DNA of 64,000 nucleotides. Origin: Pelagibius marinus. GTDB lineage: Bacteria; Pseudomonadota; Alphaproteobacteria; Kiloniellales; Kiloniellaceae. The stretch spans positions 307,011 to 371,010 of the forward strand of contig NZ_JACSDK010000014.1 of assembly GCF_014925385.1 (NCBI RefSeq), read 5' to 3'. Position 1 is the stretch's first letter. Each line of letters starts with the position of its first letter. Below are positions 33,729-42,183 of the stretch, piece after piece. The notes beneath the pieces were generated by a model. It did no database searches and was not told where the DNA came from. It saw only the letters and a program-made list of their open reading frames with translations. Both the position numbers and the translations under genes were made by a program.

Positions 33729-34268
33729 TTAGAAAAGCACGGTCCAGTTTTCAGCATCTCTTGCCGTGCCCGCGGCGGAAACCATACGCAGATGATCGGG
33801 GTCGCCGGGCGCTTCCTCGGCGTCGTCCTCGTCGCTGCTTTCCGTGGGGTTGTTTTCCGCGGCCCGCTTTTCCGCTTCGGCGATGATGCCCTTCAGGGCC
33901 GCCAGCCGCCGCGCCAGGATCTCGGTCCGGGCCCAGGCGACGTACTCCTCGCCGTCGGACGACTTGTGAACCGCGGCCCACTGCTCGCGCCGCTCCGACT
34001 TCATCACGAAGGCGATGTTCTCGCCTTCAACGGCGCAGTCGAGCGACTGGGTGTAGGGCGCGACTTTGCCTTCCCAGATTTCGGAGATCACGTTCCAGGA
34101 GAAGCCTTCGTTGACCAGCAGTTCCATCATGACCTGATCGAACTCGCCCCGGGCCAATTCCAGGGCATAGCTAATCATGCAGTCCAATTCCTGGCTGCCG
34201 TGTGGCGCAGATTCCAAGGCCGACACCACACGCCTAATGATGCCGTCCCTACGTTCATATTGGCTCAT
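33729..34268 (-). CDS. Hypothetical protein with acidic tail
   Basis: A 179-residue protein starting MSQYERRDGIIRRVVSALES, with a purine-rich GGGACGGGGG upstream. Two parts are visible: a helical N-terminal domain (residues 1-70) and a basic helix (about 105-145) followed by an acidic linker (NPTESSDEDDAEEAPGDPD). Not recognised as a known family. It is the upstream neighbour of mipZ on the same strand with about 100 bases between, and could belong to the same locus; that is inference. Confidence 0.68.
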   Translation of the reverse strand: MSQYERRDGIIRRVVSALESAPHGSQELDCMISYALELARGEFDQVMMELLVNEGFSWNVISEIWEGKVAPYTQSLDCAVEGENIAFVMKSERREQWAAVHKSSDGEEYVAWARTEILARRLAALKGIIAEAEKRAAENNPTESSDEDDAEEAPGDPDHLRMVSAAGTARDAENWTVLF

Positions 34269-34451
34269 CGACCCCCGTCCCTGAGCAACACTTCGATAGT
34301 ACTGATTTTGGCGCCGAAGAGAAGCGCCCCTCGTGCTCAAGGGAGAAAAAAGCGACAACGCTATGGTTAATATCCACGCATTGCGCCAGCGGTAGGGCGC
34401 AGTGGGGGAGGTATCAGGCGAGAGGCTACAATTACGGGTAGCAGCCTGGGG

Positions 34452-35165
34452 TCAGACGCCGGACGCGCGGTCCTCGCTGCCGGCTTCCTTGCCACCATGG
34501 GCCGCCGACCAGGACTCGGGATCCTGCAGGAAGCTGCGTACTTCCTCGACCTGTGCCGGGGTGAGGTAGCCGCTGTTCTCGGCGGCGGCCAGCGCGTCCC
34601 ACCAGGTTGCCAGCGCATGCAGCTTCACGCCCTTTTCGGCCAGGGCGGCCACGCCCTGAGGGAAGATGCCGTAGTGGAAGATTACGAAGGTATGCGCGAT
34701 CTCGGCTTCTGCCTTGCGGATCGCATCGACGAAATTCAGCTTCGAGCCGCCGTCGGTCGCCAGATCCTCCACCAGCAGGACGCGGCTGCCCTCCGGCAGG
34801 TAACCCTCGATCTGCGCGTCGCGGCCGAAGCCCTTGGGCTTCTTGCGCACGTAGAGCATCGGCAGGCCCAGGCGCTCGGCGATCCAGGCGGCGAAGGGGA
34901 TGCCCGCGGTCTCGCCGCCGGCGATGCAATCGATGGATTCGTAGCCGGCTTCGCGTTGGATCACGTCGCAGGCGAAGTCCATCAGCTGCGCACGGGCGCG
35001 CGGGAAGGAGATGATCTTGCGGCAGTCCACGTAGACCGGGCTGGCCCGCCCCGAGGTGAAGATGAAGGGCTCGTCCGGGCGGAACAGCACCGCCTCGATC
35101 TCCAGCAGGATGCGGGAGGTGATTTCGGCGATGTCGCTGGAACTGGCGGCAGCGGTCGGCAGCAT
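34452..35165 (-). CDS. pyrE: Orotate phosphoribosyltransferase
   Basis: A 237-residue enzyme of pyrimidine synthesis joining orotate to PRPP to make OMP. The PRPP-binding motif [14 protein letters not shown] is intact; [20 protein letters not shown] and [19 protein letters not shown] are typical of the longer alphaproteobacterial PyrE. The C-terminal tail beyond residue 215 is extra and Glu/Ser-rich. The start at 35165 ([11 protein letters not shown]) follows GGGGCCC; an earlier in-frame start is less likely. No other pyr gene adjoins it. Confidence 0.94.
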   Translation of the reverse strand: MLPTAAASSSDIAEITSRILLEIEAVLFRPDEPFIFTSGRASPVYVDCRKIISFPRARAQLMDFACDVIQREAGYESIDCIAGGETAGIPFAAWIAERLGLPMLYVRKKPKGFGRDAQIEGYLPEGSRVLLVEDLATDGGSKLNFVDAIRKAEAEIAHTFVIFHYGIFPQGVAALAEKGVKLHALATWWDALAAAENSGYLTPAQVEEVRSFLQDPESWSAAHGGKEAGSEDRASGV

Positions 35166-35258
35166 GGCGGGCCCCTCTGATTTCGGTCCGCCTTGTTTAT
35201 CGCCAAAGCCCGCGAATGACAATCGGGCGGACCCGCTACGCGGGCCGGGGGCGGGAAT

Positions 35259-36521
35259 TCAGTCCGCTTCGGCCGCGGGCTGGACGCTGCCTTCGCGCGG
35301 CAGGGGCGTCCGGGCCAGCAGGTAGCCCAGGAAGGCGATGACCGCCGAGGCGGCCATGACCGTGACCATGGGGTAGACGGTGTCGCCCTGCAGCCAGCCG
35401 ACCAGCAGGGTGACCAGCGCGCCGATCATCATCTGGGTAAAGCCGAGCAGGCCGGAGGCGGTCCCCGCCAGGTCCGGGCGGCGCGAGATGGCCGCGGCGG
35501 TGGCGCTGGGCATGCTGAGGCCGTTGCCCAGGCCGACCAGCATCACCGGGCCGAAGAGGGCGAGCGGCGTCATCTCGGTGCCGAGCGCCAGCGCGCTCAG
35601 AAGGGCAGTGCCGGCCAGGGCCGCCGAGCTGCCGCTGAACACCATGCGCTCGGGCCCGATCCGGGTGGCCAGGCGGCCGGAGAGAAAGTTGCCGGCCATG
35701 TAGCAAAGGGCGTTCAGCACGAAGTAGTTGCCGTAGTCGCTGGACGGCCGGCCCATGAGCTCGACCATGATGTAGGGCGCCCCGGCCAGGAAGGAGAAGA
35801 AGACCGCCGTGGTGAAAGAGACGTTGAGCGCGTAGCCGTTGAAGCCGCGGTCGCGCAGCAGGATGGGAAAGCCGCGCAGCATGTCCAGCGGGCCGGTCGC
35901 GACGTGGCGGTCGTGGTGGGTTTCGTGCAGCAGCACCCAGGCGAAGCCCAGCGCCACCACGCCGACGCCGGCGACGGTGAAAAAGGTCGAGCGCCAGCCG
36001 AACCACTGGTCCAGGTGGCCGCCCAGCAGCGGCGCGATCATCGGCGCCACCACCATGACCATGGTGATGTAGCCGATCATGCTGGCCGATTCCTCGCGGC
36101 TGTGGGTGTCGCGCACGATGGCGCGCCCCAGCACCAGTCCGGCGCAGCCGCCGAAGGCCTGGATGATGCGCCCGGCGATCAGCAGCAGGATCGAATCGGC
36201 CAGCGCCGCCATGAGGCTGCCTGCCAGGAACACCAGGATGCCGCCCAGCAGCACCGGGCGCCGCCCGAAACGGTCGGAAAGCGGTCCCATGAAGAGCTGA
36301 GAGATGGCGACGCCGAAGAGGTAGAGCGTCAGGGTCAGCTGGATGGTGGTGTAGTCGGTGTTGAAGACCGCCACCATGCCGGGCATGGCGGGGATCAAGA
36401 TATTGAGCGCCAGCGGCCCCAGCGCCGTCACCGCGATGAGAATCCCCAAGGACGGCCGGAGCGAGGGACGCGGGGCGGTTGAAAGCGACGAATCGGAAGA
36501 GGGCGGCGCGGGCGCGCTCAT
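35259..36521 (-). CDS. MFS efflux transporter, Bcr/CflA type
   Basis: A 420-residue protein with about twelve helices. The family's motif A appears in GPLSDRFGRRPVLLGG; RIIQAFGGCAGLVLGRAIVRD and GYITMVMVVAPMIAPLLGGHL mark the Bcr/CflA drug-resistance subfamily. I begin at MSAPAPPSSDSSLS (36521); an in-frame upstream opening would add a basic, improbable extension. It diverges from the enoyl-CoA hydratase gene across about 230 bases. Substrates of the family include bicyclomycin and related drugs; this one's are unknown. Confidence 0.9.
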   Translation of the reverse strand: MSAPAPPSSDSSLSTAPRPSLRPSLGILIAVTALGPLALNILIPAMPGMVAVFNTDYTTIQLTLTLYLFGVAISQLFMGPLSDRFGRRPVLLGGILVFLAGSLMAALADSILLLIAGRIIQAFGGCAGLVLGRAIVRDTHSREESASMIGYITMVMVVAPMIAPLLGGHLDQWFGWRSTFFTVAGVGVVALGFAWVLLHETHHDRHVATGPLDMLRGFPILLRDRGFNGYALNVSFTTAVFFSFLAGAPYIMVELMGRPSSDYGNYFVLNALCYMAGNFLSGRLATRIGPERMVFSGSSAALAGTALLSALALGTEMTPLALFGPVMLVGLGNGLSMPSATAAAISRRPDLAGTASGLLGFTQMMIGALVTLLVGWLQGDTVYPMVTVMAASAVIAFLGYLLARTPLPREGSVQPAAEAD

Positions 36522-36753
36522 GGGCAAAGGGGGTCCGAATTGTGAATGCCGGGCGGGCGGTAAGAGAAGCGCCACATTCCCGGCGCAGCGGGACGGTGAC
36601 GCTTTGGTCAGCATGCTATATGGGAAGTAAACTGACCAGTGTCCATGGCGCATGCCTGCTTTGCTCCGGCCCCGAGAACGGGGTTTTGCGCGGCGCTTGC
36701 GCGCCCTAAGCTGCGGCCCGCAGCAACCGGACCGGACGGGGAGGAGAGGCGGC

Positions 36754-37554
36754 ATGACGGCGGCAGGGGCGGCGCGGCAGGCGCCATCGATCGAGCTGGA
36801 ACGGCAGGACGCGGTCGCGACCCTGTGGCTCAACCGGCCGGAGCGGCGCAACGCCTTCGACCTTGCCATGTGGCAGCGGCTCGGCGACCTGACGCTGGAC
36901 CTAGCCGGCGACGACAGCCTGCGCTGCCTGGTGCTGCGCGGGCGCGGCGGCGCCTTCGCCGCCGGGGCCGACATCTCCGAGTTCCCCGAGAAACGCTACA
37001 GCGCCGCGCAGGCCGAGGACTACGCCCGGATCATGGACCGCGCCACCGAGGCGGTGGCCGACTGCCCGGCGCCGACCCTGGCGGTGATCGAGGGCCCCTG
37101 CGTCGGCGGCGGCCTGGAACTGGCGGTGCAGTGCGACCTGCGCATCGCGTCCGAGAACGCGCGCTTGGGCATTCCGATCAACCGCATCGGCCACTGCCTG
37201 CCCTACCCGGCGATGATCGCCCTGGTGGAGCTGGCCGGGCGCGCCGCGGCGCTGGAGATCCTGCTGGAGGGCCGCATCCTCACCGCCGAGGAGGCGCTCT
37301 CCAAGGGCCTGCTCACCCGCGTGGTGCCAGACGGCGAGTTGGAGGCGGAGGCCGCTGCCGCGGTCAAGCGCATCGCCGCCGGTGCCCCGCTGGCCGCGCG
37401 CTGGCACAAGAGCCTCGCCAAAAAGGCGCGGCGCCCGGAGACCCTGGACGACGAGGCCTGGCGCGAGCCGCTGATTTCCTGCGACACCGCCGACTACCGC
37501 GAAGGCATCCGCGCCTTTCTGGCCAAGGATAAACCGGCCTTCCGCGGGGAGTAG
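36754..37554 (+). CDS. Enoyl-CoA hydratase/isomerase family protein
   Basis: A 266-residue crotonase-fold enzyme. ATLWLNRPERRNAFD, the oxyanion-hole segment GAFAAGADISEF, PTLAVIEGPCVGGGLELAVQCDLRIAS (read across two helices) and LEILLEGRILTAEEALSKG are clear. The glutamate of GGLELA is present, but the second catalytic glutamate position reads as PINRIGH, so the precise activity (hydratase, isomerase or other) is open. The ATG at 36754 has GGAGAGG upstream. The next gene starts 2 bases after its stop. Confidence 0.9.
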   Translation: MTAAGAARQAPSIELERQDAVATLWLNRPERRNAFDLAMWQRLGDLTLDLAGDDSLRCLVLRGRGGAFAAGADISEFPEKRYSAAQAEDYARIMDRATEAVADCPAPTLAVIEGPCVGGGLELAVQCDLRIASENARLGIPINRIGHCLPYPAMIALVELAGRAAALEILLEGRILTAEEALSKGLLTRVVPDGELEAEAAAAVKRIAAGAPLAARWHKSLAKKARRPETLDDEAWREPLISCDTADYREGIRAFLAKDKPAFRGE

Positions 37555-37556
37555 AA

Positions 37557-38159
37557 ATGAAGCGGGAGCACTTCGATGCGGTCATCCAGTATTTTGTCGA
37601 GCGAGACAGGCTGACAACTGCCGTAAGCCGACACCGGATTTTTTCGAGGATTGGACGCGAAAGTGCTCTGCGGTTCCTCGAGTGGCTGGCGCTCCAGAAA
37701 TTCCTGAGAAGATACCCGGTCGATCCGCGTAGGAATCCGGAGCACATCTGCGACTTGCTCAAGAGCGCCTTGAAGAACCAGGATGCGAAGGAAGCAGAGG
37801 CCGCTGACTTGTTGGGATGGGAATTCGGATTTCCGAGGAGTTGTCTGGTCTCATTGAACACTCTGCTGACCGAAGACTGGCACGAGGTGCACGAAGACTT
37901 TGCAGTGGCTCTGGGGGATCTGCGCGATCCCAGCAGCATTGATCCCCTTTATCGTGCTGCTCTGATGGATCTGGACTATCTGGCTTACGATCAGGCTTGT
38001 GCTCTTGCGGCCAAGTGCTGCTGCGCCTTGGGTGCCATCAATACCGAAGAGGCCATCGAAAGGCTGCGAGCGCTTACACAATCGGAGAACCCGGTGAAGG
38101 CTGCAGCCGCTAAGAAGCAGCTGCGGCATCAACAGCTTCCGCCCGATCGGATGGCGTAA
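37557..38159 (+). CDS. Hypothetical helical (HEAT-like) protein
   Basis: A 200-residue protein, mostly amphipathic helices. Its C-terminal half (DLRDPSSIDPLYRAAL, YDQACALAAKCCCALG, EEAIERLRALTQSENPVKAAAAKKQL) looks like two to three HEAT-type repeats; similar proteins are sometimes immunity-like or scaffold proteins. The start overlaps the ribosome-site region of the enoyl-CoA hydratase end (GGGGAG), implying coupling. Base composition is noticeably less G/C-rich than its neighbours, suggesting recent acquisition. Function not assigned. Confidence 0.72.
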   Translation: MKREHFDAVIQYFVERDRLTTAVSRHRIFSRIGRESALRFLEWLALQKFLRRYPVDPRRNPEHICDLLKSALKNQDAKEAEAADLLGWEFGFPRSCLVSLNTLLTEDWHEVHEDFAVALGDLRDPSSIDPLYRAALMDLDYLAYDQACALAAKCCCALGAINTEEAIERLRALTQSENPVKAAAAKKQLRHQQLPPDRMA

Positions 38160-38251
38160 ATTCAACTCTACAAAAATAGGGCGGCGCTCCGGCCCGCTCT
38201 GCCGTCACGCCGCCCCTCGGGGGAGCCTCCCTGTTTGCTTGCCTGACCCCC

Positions 38252-39202
38252 CTATTGCAGCGTCTCCTTGAAGAAGTTGATGGTCCGCCCCCAGGCGATC
38301 TCCGCCGCCTTCTCGTCATAGCGCGCGGCGTTGGTGTCGTTGTTGAAGGCGTGGTTGGCGCCCTCGTAGGTGAACATCTCGTAAGCCACGCCGTTGGCGT
38401 CCAGCGCCGACTTGAAGTCGGAAATGCCGGCGTTGATGCGCTCGTCAAGCCCCGCGTAGTGCAGCAGCAGGGGTGCGCGGATGTTCGCCACCTGCTCGGC
38501 CGAGGGCTGGCGGCCGTAGTAGGCGACGGTGCCGGAGACGGCAGGCGAGTTCACCGCCACCTGGTTGGCCATGGCGCCGCCCCAGCAGAAGCCGACGGCG
38601 CCGACCTTGCCGCTGGAAGCCGGGTGCTTGGCGAGGTAGTCGACCGCCGCCACCGCGTTCTGGATGGTCTGGGCGCTGTCGAGGGCGCGGATCATCTCGC
38701 GCGCCTGGTCCTCGTCGGCGGGCGTGCCCCCGGCGGGCGAGAGGAAGTCGACGCCCAGCGCCACGAAGCCCTCCAGGGCGATGCGCCGGGTGACGTCCTC
38801 GATATGCGGATTGAGGCCGCGGTTCTCGTGGATCACCAGCACGGCCGGCAGCTTCTCGGTGACCGGCACGTTGGCCGGGCGCGCCATATAGCCGCTCAGC
38901 TCGCCGCTGGCGCCGGGGAAGGTCACGGTGCTGGTGGCCACGCGGCTGTCGTCCGGGGCGATCATGGCCGCCTGGGCGTAGTTGTTCTCCAGCAGCGGCA
39001 GCAGGGCGCAGGCCGCGGCGCTGCCGCCGGCCACCCGGGTCAGGTGGTCGAAGAAGCGGCGGCGGTCCAGGGTCAGGTGGGTGTATTCGTCATAGAGATC
39101 GATCACCTCCTGGGTGATTTTCGGTGCCGATTTCGGGGGCGCCTTGCCTTTGGGCATCTCGAGGGCGGTTCTCGCTGGGGCGGTCTTCGCGGGGGCGGTC
39201 AT
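38252..39202 (-). CDS. Dienelactone hydrolase family protein
   Basis: A 316-residue alpha/beta hydrolase. The catalytic triad is Cys in VGAVGFCWGGAMA, Asp in YAGLDERINAG and His in YEGANHAFNND. A long N-terminus contains LDRRRFFDHLTRVAGGSAA followed by a hydrophobic stretch, which may be a Tat-like signal (RRRFF), so it could be exported. The first ATG (39202, MTAPAKTAPART) has AGGAG about 11 bases upstream. Family members open lactones in aromatic degradation, but no catabolic cluster surrounds it. Confidence 0.88.
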   Translation of the reverse strand: MTAPAKTAPARTALEMPKGKAPPKSAPKITQEVIDLYDEYTHLTLDRRRFFDHLTRVAGGSAAACALLPLLENNYAQAAMIAPDDSRVATSTVTFPGASGELSGYMARPANVPVTEKLPAVLVIHENRGLNPHIEDVTRRIALEGFVALGVDFLSPAGGTPADEDQAREMIRALDSAQTIQNAVAAVDYLAKHPASSGKVGAVGFCWGGAMANQVAVNSPAVSGTVAYYGRQPSAEQVANIRAPLLLHYAGLDERINAGISDFKSALDANGVAYEMFTYEGANHAFNNDTNAARYDEKAAEIAWGRTINFFKETLQ

Positions 39203-39496
39203 CGCTGGTCTAACTCCTGAAGAGTTGTCGTCTGTCAGACGCGAGAATGGGAAACGGCGGCCCGGCAGGGCAGGGGACAGTTCGGGGCGGTCCCGACCGG
39301 TGTCGCGGCCGGTGGCTTTGGGGGACCGTTTCGCCCGGCGCCGGCGCCGCCGTCTCTTGCCGAAAAAACTAGCCGGATCCTGGGCTTACGAACAGGGGAC
39401 GGCACGGGATATTTCTCGAATGGGCAGTTGCGCGAACGCCTGCGCCGGAGATCACGAAAAAATCAGTGCCTGCGGGGGGGTATCTTCAGGTAGCAT

Positions 39497-39513
39497 TTTC
39501 ATGCAGCATGAAA
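39497..39513. promoter_or_regulatory. Perfect palindrome before the LytTR gene
   Basis: TTTCATG-CAG-CATGAAA has perfect 7-base arms and lies 24 bases upstream of the ATG at 39537. It could be an autoregulatory operator for the LytTR protein it precedes; direct evidence is absent. Confidence 0.45.
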
Positions 39514-39536
39514 TTTCAGGCCCTGGAGGGCCCGTG

Positions 39537-40442
39537 ATGGCTGTTCGTGCGTCCTCGACATCGATGCCCTGGCCCTTTTGGGGATTCGTGGCGACGCTGC
39601 TTGCCGGGCTGCTCCTCGCCGGCCACCAGCGCGAGGCCTTTGCCGAGTTCTCGCTGTTGTTCAGCTACGGCTACTGGGTCACGCGCCTGCTCATGGCTTA
39701 CCTGCTGTTCGCCGGCTGCCTGCTGCTGCTCGAGATGGGGCCGCTGGGCGAGCGCCTGGAAGGTCGCTGGGCCTGGGGCTGGCTAGCCGGCGCGGCGGCA
39801 CTGATCACGCTGCCCTTCTTCACCTTGAGCGTCACCATGCTGGACCTGCTGCTCGGCCTGCCGGAGCTGGGCATCAGCGGCTTCGGCCTGGACAGCGCCG
39901 GCGCCGAGGAAGCCTCGGCCTCCGGCATGGCGGCCCTCTTCGCCATGGAATCACTCTACCACCTGGACAACCACCTGGCGCTCTGCGCGCTCATCGTCCT
40001 GCCCCGCGTGGTGCTGGACCTGCGCGGCGCCCAAGCGGGGGCGGAGCAGGACGGGGCGGAGCAGCGTGCGCCCTTCCCGGCGCCGGTGACCCTGCGCCCG
40101 GCGACGCCGGCCGCGCCGGCCTTCTTCCAGCGCTTCGATCCGCCGCTGAAGGGCCCGGTCCTGGCGGTGCAGGCCCAGGAGCACTACGTGCGGGTGGTGA
40201 CCGCCGAGGGCGCGGTGACCACGCTCTACCGCTTTGGTGACGCCCTGCGTGAGCTGGAAGGTCTTTCGGGACTGCAGGTGCACCGCTCCTTCTGGGTGGC
40301 CGACGCCGGGGTCGCGGCCTTGCGGAGCGGCAAGCGCGGCTTGAAGATCGTTCTGCGCAACGGCGAGCAGGTGCCGGTCAGCGCCCGCCACGCCGACACG
40401 GTGCAGCGGCGCTACGGCGAGCGCCTGGAGACGGTCGCCTGA
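39537..40442 (+). CDS. Membrane-anchored LytTR DNA-binding regulator
   Basis: A 301-residue protein with about four membrane helices (roughly residues 12-30, 44-66, 80-105, 130-155) followed by a linker and a C-terminal LytTR domain (about 200-297: LAVQAQEHYVRVVTAEGA, HRSFWVADAGVAALRSGK and NGEQVPVSARHADTVQRRYG). This fusion is common in alphaproteobacteria and suggests a membrane signal passed to DNA without a kinase. The start at 39537 has GGAGG upstream; earlier in-frame ATGs overlap the palindrome. It is followed after 10 bases by a tiny membrane protein. Confidence 0.88.
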   Translation: MAVRASSTSMPWPFWGFVATLLAGLLLAGHQREAFAEFSLLFSYGYWVTRLLMAYLLFAGCLLLLEMGPLGERLEGRWAWGWLAGAAALITLPFFTLSVTMLDLLLGLPELGISGFGLDSAGAEEASASGMAALFAMESLYHLDNHLALCALIVLPRVVLDLRGAQAGAEQDGAEQRAPFPAPVTLRPATPAAPAFFQRFDPPLKGPVLAVQAQEHYVRVVTAEGAVTTLYRFGDALRELEGLSGLQVHRSFWVADAGVAALRSGKRGLKIVLRNGEQVPVSARHADTVQRRYGERLETVA

Positions 40443-40452
40443 TGGAGGCCCG

Positions 40453-40653
40453 ATGATGGTCGGCGGTATCGATCACGAAGGCGAGCTGGCGGTGGCGCGC
40501 ATCCGCATGAAGCTGGAACAGGATGCCGCCCTGACCTCCCTGGCCGAGAGCGAGCGCCTGCGCCGCGAAGAGGGCGAGGAGCAGTTCCGCGGGCGGCTCT
40601 GGGCGCTGACGGTCATGGGGGTCATCTACGTGCTCTACCTGCTGTTCGGCTGA
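40453..40653 (+). CDS. Small tail-anchored membrane protein
   Basis: A 66-residue protein: a charged helical N-terminal part (MMVGGIDHEGELAVARIRMK, EAERLRREEGEEQF-like region) and a single C-terminal membrane helix (residues 49-66, LWALTVMGVIYVLYLLFG). GGAGG precedes a double ATG. It follows the LytTR gene closely and may act with it, as small membrane partners do in LytTR systems; that is inference. Its last bases overlap the convergent acetyltransferase gene. Confidence 0.68.
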   Translation: MMVGGIDHEGELAVARIRMKLEQDAALTSLAESERLRREEGEEQFRGRLWALTVMGVIYVLYLLFG

Positions 40654-41189
40654 GGGCGCGGCGCTTCCCGGCGTGCCGCGAAGGCGGTGCGGTCGATGCT
40701 GTAGCGCCGTGCCGCTTCGCCCTGGTAGTCCACAACTCCGGTGAAGACGAGTCCCAGTTTTTCGGCCACGCGGATGGAGCCGTGGTTGTCGGGATGAATG
40801 TCTGCGACGACCTGCTCCAGTGCGGCGGTGGCGAAGCCTTGTTTCAGGATCGGCGCTGCGGCTTCCGTGGCGATACCTCGGCCCCAGGCATCGCGCTTCA
40901 GCCGCCAACCGATTTCCACGCTCCCGCCGGAGACGGGGGTCGGGTAGAGCATGATCCAGCCGAGGAAATCCGCAGGCGCGTCAATCGGAAAGACGGACCA
41001 GTAACCCATCCCCTGCGGATAGGTCATGGATATTCGGCGGCATAGAAAATCCAGGTGCTCCGCGTCATTCGACCAGGGCGGTCCGACAAAGCGGATCACA
41101 TCGGGGTCGCGGTCCATGGCGACGCAGGCATCGAAGTCATCCATGGTGCGCGGTCGCAGCAGCAGACGCTCAGTCCGGATTGTAGACAC
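40635..41189 (-). CDS. GNAT family N-acetyltransferase (RimJ/RimL-like)
   Basis: A 184-residue enzyme of the Acetyltransf_3 subgroup. IRTERLLLRPRTMDDFDACV is the usual opening; VEIGWRLKRDAWGRGIATEAA contains the acetyl-CoA pyrophosphate loop (R/Q-x-x-G-x-G/A), and NHGSIRVAEKLGLVFTGVVD the C-terminal motif. The start is a GTG at 41189, supported by GAGGTGC six to seven bases upstream. Acceptor substrate unknown. The 3' end overlaps the small membrane protein gene by 19 bases on the opposite strand. Confidence 0.9.
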   Translation of the reverse strand: MSTIRTERLLLRPRTMDDFDACVAMDRDPDVIRFVGPPWSNDAEHLDFLCRRISMTYPQGMGYWSVFPIDAPADFLGWIMLYPTPVSGGSVEIGWRLKRDAWGRGIATEAAAPILKQGFATAALEQVVADIHPDNHGSIRVAEKLGLVFTGVVDYQGEAARRYSIDRTAFAARREAPRPQPNSR

Positions 41190-41207
41190 CGTGAAGCACC
41201 TCGAATT

Positions 41208-41251
41208 ACCTGCGCAGCGTGATGTATTTACCTGCGCAGCGTGATGTATTT
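41208..41251. repeat. Tandem 22-bp duplication at the thioesterase stop
   Basis: ACCTGCGCAGCGTGATGTATTT occurs twice head to tail (41208-41229, 41230-41251). It duplicates the last codons of the leftward thioesterase gene; because 22 is not a multiple of three, the outer copy is untranslated. It lies in the gap before the GTG of the acetyltransferase gene. Confidence 0.85.
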
Positions 41252-41662
41252 AAAAGTGCCCTGGCCGCTGCCGACGACGCGGCCGTCCTCGTCGCGCACT
41301 TCGCAGTTGGCGAAGAACAGCGACTTGCCGCCGCCGCTGCAGGTGGCGCGGGCCAGGAGGCGCTGGCCCTCCTTCGCGGTGCCGATGAAGTTGCAGGTCA
41401 GCGACAGGGTGAAGGCGCGGCGCGGTGTCACCCCCTCCGGCGTGTAGCAGCCGCAATAGCCGCAGGCGGTGTCGATCAGCGTGGTCAGCACGCCGCCGTG
41501 CATGACGCCGCTGCGGTTCAGGTGGCGCTTGGCGACCGTCAGGCCGACTTCGGCGACGTCGTCTTCCCAGTTGATCAGATGATAGCCGACCAGGTCGGCG
41601 AAGCCGCCGTGGCTGCGCAGCGGGTCGGCATCCTTCACGGGTTTTGTCGAATCGTCAGGCAT
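41228..41662 (-). CDS. PaaI/YdiI-type hotdog thioesterase
   Basis: A 144-residue single hotdog-fold protein. HLNRSGVMHGGVLTTLIDTACG holds the conserved HGG and the catalytic Asp region, and TLSLTCNFIGTAKEGQRLLA the central strand. It hydrolyses acyl-CoA thioesters by family; the acyl group is unknown. Start MPDDSTKPVKD at 41662; a longer in-frame start at 41698 is possible. The last residues (KYITLRR) lie in the 22-bp duplication. It is 38 bases upstream of the acetyltransferase on the same strand and may be co-transcribed. Confidence 0.9.
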   Translation of the reverse strand: MPDDSTKPVKDADPLRSHGGFADLVGYHLINWEDDVAEVGLTVAKRHLNRSGVMHGGVLTTLIDTACGYCGCYTPEGVTPRRAFTLSLTCNFIGTAKEGQRLLARATCSGGGKSLFFANCEVRDEDGRVVGSGQGTFKYITLRR

Positions 41663-41767
41663 GGCGGCAGACTGCCGTGTCACGGCGGCGCTGTCCATAC
41701 GCGGGCAGCGCGGCGCTTTTGCAGCGCTTTTCGGATGCCGGCATATCGTTGGAAGGCCCACAAAGCT

Positions 41768-41795
41768 AGACCGGGGCTCACGGCCCCGGTCTTTT
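41768..41795 (+). terminator. Rho-independent terminator without an obvious + strand gene
   Basis: AGACCGGGGC pairs perfectly with GCCCCGGTCT around a five-base loop, followed by TTTT on the + strand. Both neighbouring genes are leftward (thioesterase starts at 41662, cysQ ends at 42184), so the T run points the wrong way for them and may end a small RNA or a short transcript. Confidence 0.6.
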
Positions 41796-42183
41796 GCTCT
41801 CGCTTGACAGGAACGCTCCGCACCGCGGTTCGTTGGGAGCTTCCTGACGAGTCACCGCACAGGCTTTGCGGCGGCTAAATCGTCACCGGTTTTTCCCGGC
41901 CACGTGCAGTTAGCTTGCGACTCTTCGGGTGGTCCGGTCAAGAGGCCAGCGCTAGGAATATGGGCGGATTTCCGCGCTTTTCACCGCGCCTTTCGCGCGT
42001 GCAAAGCGGCCGCGGCCAAGGCGGGCGGCGGGAAAGCGTGAAGACCGCGCGCAACATTGCCGTAGCGCAGCAAAAAAGAGGGGGCCGACAGGACGGCGCG
42101 CGCCGTTCACCGCGCGATTGCTTATCGCGCCGTCAAAACCAAAGCCGCAGTTGCGGAAAACGAATCGCGGCCGGCGCGCGGCG
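41796..42183. other. Intergenic stretch without a recognisable gene
   Basis: Nearly 390 bases between the orphan terminator and the end of cysQ. A rightward opening from 41915 is strongly Arg/Gly-biased with no ribosome site and is treated as chance. No RNA family or repeat recognised. Confidence 0.4.

Noticed and set aside
32700..33730. A ParB gene or parS site near mipZ
   Set aside because: None of the neighbouring ORFs has a ParB fold and no parS-like TGTTTCACGTGAAACA was seen.
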